A DNA stretch of 64,000 nucleotides, taken from positions 1,053,910 through 1,117,909 of the forward strand of contig JAJEKV010000147.1 in assembly GCA_021234155.1 (NCBI GenBank), written 5' to 3'. This document shows, piece by piece, positions 55,857 to 64,000 of the stretch. The translations under genes and the position numbers were made by a program. Position 1 is the first letter of the stretch. Each line of letters opens with the position of its first letter. Under the pieces are notes generated by a model that was given only the letters and a program-made list of their open reading frames with translations, had not been told where the DNA came from and ran no database searches. This stretch comes from Isoetes taiwanensis (taxonomy: Eukaryota; Streptophyta; Lycopodiopsida; Isoetales; Isoetaceae).

Positions 55857-56902
55857 GGAAAAATTTAAAAAATGTCTTTGTATTTTCATATATTTATCAA
55901 AATGCCCTTTTCTAATATTTACCAAACTTCCCCTAATATGGCGCAGTGAAAACTTCCACATCCTAAGCCTTCAATTAAAAAAAAGAAAACTTCCACATCG
56001 TTTTCTTTTTTGCCATAGCCACGCTCATCTTTTTGCCCATTTATCTTCTTGTATATCATGCACATAAAAGCATTTGGGGCCCTTGCCCTACAATTCAGGA
56101 TTCGTTGATTCATGACTGATTATTCTTTCTAGTTTGAAAGATTTCCAGTTTCTAGATTTTGAAATGAATCCAATCATGAAAATCGATGGATTGATAAAAA
56201 AAATAGGGATAGAACAGACCAATTAGTTCAAAGCAATGGCAAAATAGAAGATTATGGCGGGGATTTTAGAATAAAATTGAATAGAGGAATCGAACAGAAA
56301 GATTGGAAACAATAAGAATGGATTTAGCAGGCAAATTAACCAGCCAATGTCGGAGATATCACAAATGCGGTCTCTACTGCAAAATGGCGCCTTGAATCGA
56401 ACGAAGACATGATTGCTATCTGTTAATTATTAGTTGCCTTGTACAGTTCCACTAAAGCTGAAACTATAATCGCTAGAACTAAATTTCATTATGGCTTTGT
56501 CTCAAATATTTGGCTTCTCATTAGAAATCTTCGTCTCAAATTAAGAATAAATTGTTCAAAGCTTGACTCTGCTTTGAGCTTTTTATCTCTAAATCCAGAA
56601 ATTAACACTTGTAAGAGCACCATAGCTGGAATTTTTTGGAAAAGGAATTAATTTGGAGCTAATGGAAGGTCTAGTAGAAGAAGCAAACTTTTGTTATAAT
56701 AATCTGGCTGAGTGGTTTCAAAAGTCATATTGCATGCGGGATTGGTAGGAGCAGTGGCCAAAATTCATCTATCAGACCTGTATCAAGGATTCAGAAGTGT
56801 AGAAGCATATGTAAAAATAGGGCATTTTTGATAAATATTAGAAATACAAGGGCATTTTGACAATTGTACTAAAATTTAAGGGTATTTTTAAAAATTTTCG
56901 TA
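55857..56902. mobile_element. TIR-flanked element, possibly MULE-like
   Basis: The left end (55857-55935: AAAAATTTAAAAAATGTC, CAAAATGCCCTTTTCTAATA) is the inverted counterpart of the right end (56807-56902: AAATATTAGAAATACAAGGG, TTTAAGGGTATTTTTAAAAA). This gives imperfect inverted repeats of about 80-95 bp, 1.05 kb apart. Long AT-rich TIRs with AAAAATNCCCTT words are common in plant Mutator-like elements. No transposase is present inside. The interior is non-coding. Confidence 0.5.
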
Positions 56903-57364
56903 AAATAAACAATATGGTCGAACATACCACATGCTATCCTCAATTCAAACTTAGTATTGAGTTTATGCTAGGAAACATTGACACCTGGATCTCCTGTGAA
57001 GTGAAGAAAAGTATATTTGCATATAAAAATTCTATAGTTAAAGACTAAACAATGTGTTGCAAGGGAGTTATTTTGGCATTTTGCCCATGATATGTTCTAT
57101 GTGGTATCCTTATACATCTGCCATCCTAATCATATAATGTCAATGATATATAATAATAATCATATTATTAAATCAAGCTTCGAAAGACCTAAAAAGGACC
57201 TATCTTTACATCTGACTCTCTATGTATTTTCATCAATAGTTATCGATGTTTCTAGACTTCCAACATGAAAGGCCCTAACTTTATAGCATCTAGTCGTGAT
57301 AAAGAGAAGAAGTTAGTTTGATCGACCTTATATTTTTCTCTAATATCATTATAACTCATACAAG

Positions 57365-58260
57365 TCAAGAAGACATGATTCTCAACTTCAATATGCCTGC
57401 CTTCACATAAACAGCATGCCCGCTCTTCTCACAAAATGTGTTCCCACCTTCCAGTATTCTCAGTCTATGTGAGCTTAACTTGTACCTCCCGATTATTTTT
57501 CTAATCCATGGATGCAACGCATTTAAATAATCTTGTTCTGCATAAACTAGCATGAGATTTACTTCCCTTTGATTAAACCCCATCTTTGATACCTTCTGTT
57601 GCCACATTTTCTCAATTACTTTTGTCTGTACAAAGTGTCGGATACCATCCCCAGTATCTGGGCAATCACATTCTTCCATGCCCCATTTGCTTGCCGAACA
57701 CTTAACATCATTGTACCCACCTTTTTCACACGAGGTTTGTGCTACGTATGTGGGTCTATCTGAATTTAGCCCTTTAAGTCTATTTGCATACACTAGTGTC
57801 TTATATAGAGCTTCTACCTCTAGGGGAAGCATCCCCAATTCTGCTAGGCGCATTGCATATGGTACTTGTTTCTTAATCCCCACCTTCTCTTGCAAGGAAA
57901 GGTTAAGCACCCCATCTACTTTCTTCCATGTCTTGCCTGATATTGCAGGTCTCCAAATAGGACATCCATATAAGACAACACTTTGAACCAGCGTGCGAAA
58001 TAACATCTTTTCCAAATGCCACGCATGCAAGCTCGCCTTATAGCAGCGTGCCAACATACTGTAAAGAGCTATTTTTTCCCCTGATATCAAACAAGGCATT
58101 AATACCCAGACCCAAATATTTGTGAGTATCCACTAGGTCTAGTTGCTCATAATCATAATAAGAGTCTGTTTTAGTACTCAAAAGGAAGTGACAATGCATT
58201 CATTTCAAACACCTGACTTTTGTAGCAAGATTCCTGCAATTGTGCGCAATATTCTGACTA
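57365..58260 (-). pseudogene. LINE RT C-terminal fragment (reverse strand)
   Basis: On the minus strand the sequence reads YLGLGINALFD near 58110, then SVVLYGCPIWRPAISGKTWK, LGMLPLEVEALYKTLVYANR and YKLSSHRLRILEGGNTFCEK. These align with the region after the RT domain in LINE1 (VVLYGCEVWGPGLS, MLPLELEALSRLLVY, SSHHLGVEVGRW). The main frame is 57365-58099. The RT active site and endonuclease are absent. It belongs to the same broad LINE group in the opposite orientation. Confidence 0.8.
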
Positions 58261-58766
58261 AAAGCATAAGAAAGTAGCATACACCTACCAGTCAACTTGT
58301 TAGGCTTTCCCAACTAGCTTATTTTAGTGCGTTAACTAGAGTCCCATTATGCAAGTAGCCATGGCATGGCAGCATTTACAACAGTTTAGCCATTTATATT
58401 GACTTTGCTTGGAATATTGATTACCTCAAATGCAATAGAGGCCATTGCATTTTGCATTGACAAGCCTACTCATAAAGATATATAAGGGTAACACAATTGT
58501 CAGATGGCTTGGCAGCGACCGGAGGAGACCGCGAGCTGTCAATCGAGAATCGTGGATCAATTTTGATACCCTTACAATATTGTAACTGGTGAGGCTCCAC
58601 GTCTCTCAATTTTATCATTTTCTAAAAAAAATTGGACCTTATGCCTAAAACTTGGGGCAGATTACGTGGGTGCATCAAAATGCACCAATGCAAAGGAATC
58701 CGACCCATTACGAAAGGTATCCGACCCATTACCATATTATGAGCAAACTAGAATAGTGTACGGTAA

Positions 58767-59021
58767 GGTTATCGGACTAGCTAAGGCTGATAACCAAAAA
58801 TGCATGACCGAGGCTCTACGTCCGAGGCCAGATATCTGGCACGTAAGGCCGAGGCCGGCTAAGGCCGAAGGCCAGGCCGAGGCCTTACGTGCCAGATATC
58901 TGGCCGAGGACGTAGAGCCGAGGTCATGCATTTTGGACACGTCAGACGAGGCCCGTTAGGGCCGAGTCTGTACGTGTTTGATAACTGTCGAGGCCCGTTA
59001 GGGCCGAGACAAGTTATCAAA
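58767..59021. repeat. Cluster of palindromes punctuated by CGAG
   Basis: Four consecutive inverted repeats are present: GGTTATC/GATAACC (58767-58795), a 130-bp one (58801-58930), CACGTCAGA/TCTGTACGTG (58938-58976) and TTTGATAACTGT/ACAAGTTATCAAA (58977-59021). In the 130-bp unit, complementary blocks of 8, 10 and 23 bp (TGCATGAC/GTCATGCA; GCTCTACGTC/GACGTAGAGC; a block containing AGATATCT) are separated by CGAG in the same orientation on both arms. The two shorter units share GCCCGTTAGGGC at their centre, flanked by CGAG on each side. Confidence 0.9.
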
Positions 59022-59862
59022 GTTGTGACGTCAGCAGCGACGTCCGATAGCCGCCTTATCGGGCTTTGGACCTAAAAATTATCACTTTTTTTTTTCCTTG
59101 CGTCGACATTTGTTGCCCCTGTTTTTTTAGGTTTTGAAGGAGGCGCAGCAATGGCGATGGCCATGGCCGGCCAGCAGGAGACGCAGCATTGGCGATGGCG
59201 GTAAGAGGCTGATGGCGGCGCCAGCAAGAGCAACAGCGGCGCCCCAGGCCGTGGCATAGAGTTAGATCATTAGTTTTGAAGACGGTTTTAGTTTAGATCA
59301 TCTGTTTTAGTTTAGATCATCAGCTGTTTTAAGGGCGATGGCGACCGTAAGCAGGAGCAAGAGTGGCGCTGCTTAAATGAAATCTTGTGGCAACTTTAGT
59401 TTCAATGAAAATTTACACTGATACTGCACCAGTACTGATAATTAATTATTAGTACACCTCCAATGAGGATAAGCAAAAAAAAATTACACTCCCATTACAT
59501 ACAAGAGTCCGATAAGGTGAGTTGTAGCATATTGAGAAGATGATATGGACTTAAGAGTGTCGTGTGTACATGCTATATAGAATAGAATAAATTTTTTATC
59601 GCCCCGAATACTCAGCTAGACAAAGCCACATATGTTCACATCATAATTTGGCTCTATTTGATGCCTGCCCCACCTTACAATTATTCTCACTTTTTGTGTA
59701 TAATATGGTCAAGTAGACGTACAGCAGTCGTTCATAGTACTTTAATTTGATCCTGCACCAGAAAGTAGGTTTGTCGTTTTGAACAGCCAAAACTATACAG
59801 GAAATTTCAAAATATGCTTCCTTAGATCCAAGAAATGATAATTTGCTTCAGAAAATGCCTCC
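59022..59862. other. Spacer downstream of PILS copy 2
   Basis: A GC-rich part (59090-59260) has short open frames with GATGGC-type repeats but no recognised domain. The rest is AT-rich and is probably the 3' flank of the minus-strand PILS gene. CCTTAGATCCAAGAAATGAT occurs at 59820 and again at 59862, where it spans the end of PILS copy 2, so the stop region is locally duplicated. Confidence 0.4.
59576..59615 (-). repeat. SINE-like tail, reverse orientation
   Basis: On the minus strand it reads TATTCGGGGCGATAAAAAAT followed by TTATTCTATTCTATA, matching the CTTCGTGGACGTTAAAAAAT plus (TATTC)n ending of the other copies. Confidence 0.5.
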
Positions 59863-61197
59863 TTAGATCCAAGAAATGATATTGAAATAGATAGTGGTGT
59901 ATGCAGCTATGGTTGCAACAGCAAAAATATGTTGCCAGAATAGAACAGAGGAGGCTTCTCTTTCGCCATAGCCACGTAAACTGGTCATGGCACCTGATAA
60001 TATTGAACTAGGCATGCTGTGTTGAAGCAATAGAACAAATCGATACATGCCACCTCCTTCAATTAAAAATCCAAGCTTGCCTGCAGCAGCCACCACACCA
60101 ATCCCTACCACAGGCAAAATAATTAACCTTGTAACACATATTCCAATTGTAGTTCTTAATCCAAGCTCTGAAGAACCTGGCCCCCCTGCAAGCATTCCTC
60201 CCAGCACAAGAATAATGCATGGCACCATTGCATCTCCAAGTATTTTCAAACTGTCAATCACAAAATTAAATGGTGCATCTTCTGTAAACAGAATAGCATT
60301 TGTTGAAGAAATTGAACCTAAAATTATTGCTAGCAAAGATGCCACAGTTGGAGGCTGGAATATGTGATGCAAAGGAGTCCTTTCTGCAACTATGCTTATT
60401 TTTCTTACCACTCTTGGTGCTGTCATGCATCCTATTTTCTCATTTTCTGGCTCGGATCTAGGAGAATCCATAAATGATGCTTGCCTGAATATTTTAAACA
60501 GAAAAGGAGTTTTCGTATGCTCTGTCTGTGCATCTTTTACTCCAGGCCATTCTGCCTCAAGCAATGGAGGCAAAACCATGTACGAACTAGAATCCTCTGT
60601 TTCTTCTACAATTCCATCTTCTGATACCAATTCGTAGAATTCTCTTGGGGGTTCCAGCATATGATAAACAAAAACATAAATTACAATAACAGCAACCCAC
60701 TGTCCAAAAGAAATATATGCAACTCCATTCTGGTTGCATTTATCTCCAAAAGGGTTCCAGCCATGGCAGATTGATGCAACCATAGCCAGAGGAATATTTC
60801 CAGTATTACCGATCCCTGTTAATACAATCGTAAGCCTAAAAAACTGAGGCGGCGGCCTGCATATTAGAGCCACAATCCAGCCAAAGAAACAGCCTATTGC
60901 ATTGCTAAGCAAAACATTTATAGGTACAAACCACCATTCCGCCATTTCCTTTAACGTTACAGATTTTCCAAGCTCTGTGAAAATAAGGCATGGAAGAAAC
61001 AGGGCAAATACTAATTTGCTAAGAATCTTACAAGCGTCGTGATTGATGACTCCGAGTTTTGGATGCGCGAGAAGGGATCCGACTGCGCACATGGAAAGGA
61101 TTTTGAGCACAGGGACAATTGAAGGGCCGAGTACATTGGGCTCTCGAACGGCGACAAGGGATTGGTAAAAGGAAGCGACGGCCATAGCCATAGCCAT
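59863..61197 (-). CDS. PIN-LIKES (PILS) auxin efflux carrier family protein, copy 2
   Basis: This is an uninterrupted PILS protein closely similar to copy 1 along its whole length: PCLIFTELGKSVTLKEMAEW, GIGNTGNIPLAMVASICHGW, LGGMLAGGPGSSELGLRT and LQHSMPSSILSGAMTSLRG. The central hydrophilic loop is the most divergent part. The frame is open up to a Met at 61269. The start MAMAMAVASFYQSL (61197, with further in-frame Mets at 61191 and 61185) is preferred because copy 1 begins at the equivalent place; the 24 residues upstream have no counterpart. By family, it acts in ER auxin transport. It lies on the same strand as copy 1, 46.5 kb away, with transposons between. From memory the family is usually intron-containing in flowering plants, whereas both copies here lack introns. 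Confidence 0.92.
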   Translation of the reverse strand: MAMAMAVASFYQSLVAVREPNVLGPSIVPVLKILSMCAVGSLLAHPKLGVINHDACKILSKLVFALFLPCLIFTELGKSVTLKEMAEWWFVPINVLLSNAIGCFFGWIVALICRPPPQFFRLTIVLTGIGNTGNIPLAMVASICHGWNPFGDKCNQNGVAYISFGQWVAVIVIYVFVYHMLEPPREFYELVSEDGIVEETEDSSSYMVLPPLLEAEWPGVKDAQTEHTKTPFLFKIFRQASFMDSPRSEPENEKIGCMTAPRVVRKISIVAERTPLHHIFQPPTVASLLAIILGSISSTNAILFTEDAPFNFVIDSLKILGDAMVPCIILVLGGMLAGGPGSSELGLRTTIGICVTRLIILPVVGIGVVAAAGKLGFLIEGGGMYRFVLLLQHSMPSSILSGAMTSLRGYGEREASSVLFWQHIFAVATIAAYTTIYFNIISWI

Positions 61198-61269
61198 AGC
61201 CAAAATTTTGTATGGAAAGAAATTGAACAGAAACGCGCTCTTTGTAGACAAGAAAAGACTCGAGAGCAA

Positions 61270-61822
61270 CTCTCCTCTCTAAAATTGATGTTCTTCAACT
61301 CGTTGAAAAATGTTATTCTTTGTAACACTAGTATTTCCAACACATGGGGCACATGTCATCCACCCTAGTACCTTACTCACGACAAGGTAGGGCCTCCCTC
61401 GTACTTTCTACTTGCCAAGTTTTACCCACCTTAAAATTTCGGCCTTATTCGACCCCTGACCCGTTTTCGAAAAACACAGTTGAACTCTGTGGGCATTTTT
61501 TTGGCGGTGCCGCCTTCTACCTTGAGCCCTGCCTCATCCTTGTTTATGCACAGCCCTGTTTCTCTCTAAGGCTTTTTCCCACTGTCTTTCCTGTTCCGGC
61601 TGGCTTCTATCCCTGGCTATCCCTAGCTTCTGGCATGGCATGAGCAACAATTTTTCCTCAAAGGCTTCTTCTGGCTGTCATAGATAGAGTTCAAGAATGA
61701 CCTAAATAAGGTTTCGATTGCATCAAAATTCAAGAATGGTCTTCACAAGTTCAAGAAACACACAGTTCCGGTTGTATCGAGCTCAAGGATGGCTTAAATT
61801 TTAAGATGAGTAAAATTTCGTC
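61270..61822. other. 5' flank of PILS copy 2
   Basis: This is the upstream region of the minus-strand PILS gene. Short frames occur without recognisable domains. TTCAAGAATG and related words recur at 61690-61800. I could not assign promoter elements. Confidence 0.3.
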
Positions 61823-61942
61823 GGAGAAATTTACTCACCATTGAAATTTCAGAAGGAAATTTCTAGGTGACCTGGCGGGCCACGAGCGACCAGGTCAGCT
61901 CGGAATTTCCTTCTGAAATTTCACTCACCGTGAAATTTCTCC
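61823..61942. repeat. Foldback repeat with 53-bp arms
   Basis: The left arm (61823-61875) runs GGAGAAATTTACTCACC to GGTGACCTGG. The right arm (61890-61942) is its inverse with several mismatches, around a 14-base loop. ACTCACC appears in the same orientation in both arms instead of being complementary, while the flanking blocks pair well. It could be a small MITE, or a stem able to form in RNA. Confidence 0.8.
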
Positions 61943-62541
61943 TTCCAAACCCACATGCATCTTTTGTTTCATTTTTCCATGTTTGTAGGTAATTCTAGTA
62001 GGGAGGGACTTTATGGCCTGTAAAAAGTTAAAGCGGCATCTATTATACATAGATATCATGAGTGGCACGAGTGATGCCAACGTTTGGCTTTTAAGATAGG
62101 TAGATAGACAATTCTGTGTTGGGAAAGTTCCCCGGGAGAGTGTTCCCCTGCCGTCCAGCTTGGCAAATATCCGGCCTATGTGGCAGACTCACGGAAGCCC
62201 TCCCGCCCTGATTTTTGAGCCTTCCGGATCCTTCCCGCCAAGAAAGCTCATGGCCGGAACTTGTAGCCCTTCTCCAAGCGATGAATGGTCGGAGCTTGTA
62301 GCCCTTCTCCTAGCGATGAATAGCAGCAGACAAATCCGAGACAAATCCGACTCTGCTATTTCCTGTAAAACTTTCAGGGTTATAGTTCTAGCAGACATCG
62401 CCAGTTCGTTCCTTCCTTTCATATATTTCCTCTAAATCTTTTCAGGGTCTGGCAGCATATTGCATCTGACCCTTTTGTTTTGAAATATCTAGGTTTAAAG
62501 TGCACTAATCATAGGCAAAGATGAAGATGATCTTCTAAGGC

Positions 62542-62809
62542 GGAGTTGGAACAGCTTGAGGCTGCCTCAAACATTGCAGATAAGCAGTTGAAGTTCATAC
62601 GCAATTGCATTTGTAGGAAAAGGAGAAGACAGAAGGCTGCAGAACTTAAGCAGATGGTACTTTTCTCTGAAGCTCTCCTTGCAGTCATTTCCCATATATT
62701 AGGTGCTTACATTATGATATTTTCTTAGCGATATGAAAGATATGAACAATTAGATCATGAGGCTGATGGAAGGAGAGCCAGAGAGATTGCAAAAGACATA
62801 TCTAGCTAG
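62542..62809 (+). pseudogene. Two-exon coiled-coil gene fragment
   Basis: Exon-like sequence 62542-62656 (ELEQLEAASNIADKQLKFIR, CRKRRRQKAAELKQM) ends at a GT. A 72-bp intron ends TTTTCTTAG at 62728. The second piece, 62729-62809 (YERYEQLDHEADGRRAREIA, KDISS), ends in TAG. The junction is phase 0, and the charged, heptad-like pattern continues smoothly across it, which supports real splicing in the source gene. I do not recognise the family, and no 5' exons are seen, so it is a partial gene or captured fragment. Confidence 0.5.
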
Positions 62810-62929
62810 ACGCAAGGTATATTAGTTATTTCACTTCTAAAATTCAAATATATTCTTGATGATTCCAGTTGTATATTTCACACATGTTATCTATTAATTT
62901 TTCTCTGTAATGGGTTGGCACAATGGCCA

Positions 62930-64000
62930 TCTTCCAACTGCTGCACTTGTAGACAGGAGAACCAAGGGGGCGGCTCCAGTGTGGTGGATTATCTGCTGGT
63001 TGCTACGACCGTGCAGGGACCTATGCCCAGCTACTTGAGCATGACCTGGCAGGACTACTGCAACTCCCCACACTTCAACAGCAATATGCTTAGCTGACTC
63101 ACCTGCTTCTGACAGCTGCTGAGAGATGCTTTGGGAGAGGCCGCTCACGGCGAACCTCGGGCGCTACCACCTTCCCCCGCAACAGATGGTTCGATGATGA
63201 GTGTGGGGAGCTCAAATGCACACTCCGACAAATCACTGATCCCACCTCCCGCCCACTGGCCATCAGTCAATACCGCTCCTTCCTCAAGAACAATCAGCAA
63301 CAGATGTTTGGTCTCCTGGATCGGCACCCCAAGACATTCTGGAGAAGGGTCTTGAGCAAGACTGCACAGCCCACAGGGAACATCACCTCGGAGCAATGGG
63401 TACAGTACTTGCAACAGCTTTACGACCCGCTCGGGGGCCGGACACCAGTCCCTCCACATATAGGCATGGCTCTGGTCATCACAGAGGGAGATGTCATCAT
63501 GGGCCTGCAACGTGTAGCTAATGGGAAGGCAGCAGATTTAGATGGCATGCAGGCGGAACTACTGAAATGGGTTGGGCCTCCACTGGTGCCTTTCCTCATG
63601 GCATTATTCAATAAAGCATTGCAAGAAGGCTTCCCTCCGTAGTGGACCACTAGCAGAGTTGTGCCCATATACAAGGTAGGGGACCCTCACTGCCCGGCCA
63701 ACTATCGTACTATTATGGTCAGCTCTCTCTTTGCAAAACTGTTGGCTGGCATCCTTGAGCAGCAGCTGACAATATGGGCAGAGGAGGCAGATGTGTGAGC
63801 TCTCACACAGGCAGGTTTTTGGCCCAGGCATTCCACCATTGATCATATCTTCACTCTCTGCGCACATTGATTGAGAATAGCAGGAATCACCGACAAAACA
63901 TGTACTGCTGTTTCGTGGATTTCGCAAAAGCTTTTGACCCAGTGCCCTGGGATAGGTTATGGGACAGACTGCGGCAGCTAGGGACCCCCCCTTGACTTGC
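62930..64000 (+). pseudogene. LINE fragment of a second family, runs off the window
   Basis: The end of the endonuclease (GGGSSVVDYLLVATT) is followed by NRWFDDECGELKCTL, the RT leader HPKTFWRRVLSK, ANGKAADLDGMQAELLKWVG, CPANYRTIMVSSLFAKLLAG and QAGFWPRHSTIDHIFTL. Stops at about 63640, 63796 and 63867 and frame changes show decay. It is clearly more GC-rich than LINE1, LINE2 and LINE-H, so it represents a different lineage or an older insertion with other composition. The RT active site would lie beyond the end of the window. Confidence 0.8.

Overview
This is a stretch of a repeat-rich nuclear genome from a land plant. The evidence is two full-length PIN-LIKES (PILS) auxin-carrier genes, PLS-type pentatricopeptide (PPR) fragments, remnants of plant-type FCP1-like phosphatase, ALY/THO4 and IBR3/ACAD10-like genes, and plant-type Ty1/copia and PIF/Harbinger elements. 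The low gene density, the L1-type LINEs with an RRM-bearing ORF1 and the uninterrupted PILS reading frames would fit a large seed-free plant genome such as a fern, but that placement is only an inference. I saw no rRNA or CRISPR array and no convincing tRNA gene.

Layout. 1-12 kb: a decayed FCP1-like phosphatase, two 967-bp direct repeats flanking a degenerate GAATCT satellite, and scattered exon-like remnants. 12.06-13.37 kb: PILS copy 1 (minus strand). 13.6-15.3 kb: a dispersed repeat found again at 36.5-38.5 kb. 16.8-35.5 kb: a chain of four transposons, Harbinger H1, LINE1, LINE2 and Harbinger H2, all in one orientation and separated by pure (CT)n tracts. 39.8-55.1 kb: an older LINE split first by a second LINE and then by a ~10.3-kb insertion. 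That insertion carries a recent copia element and exon fragments of three host genes. 55.8-59.1 kb: a TIR-flanked element, a reverse-strand LINE fragment and a cluster of palindromes punctuated by CGAG. 59.86-61.20 kb: PILS copy 2 (minus strand). 62.5-64 kb: a two-exon coiled-coil remnant and a LINE of another family that runs off the window.

The main working parts are the two PILS genes (ER auxin carriers by family), LINE1 (both ORFs open) and H2 (SANT-domain ORF intact, transposase with one stop). The strongest unusual signals are these. (1) ORF1 and ORF2 of three separate LINE copies lie in one frame, separated only by a TAG, with no AUG before the essential endonuclease motif. This suggests stop-codon readthrough. 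(2) The (CT)n tracts look like a shared landing pad for a LINE family and a Harbinger family. (3) The palindrome arms at 58.8-59.0 kb are separated by CGAG blocks that keep one orientation and would pair as tandem G.A mismatches. (4) SINE-like repeats appear to share their 3' end with the LINEs.
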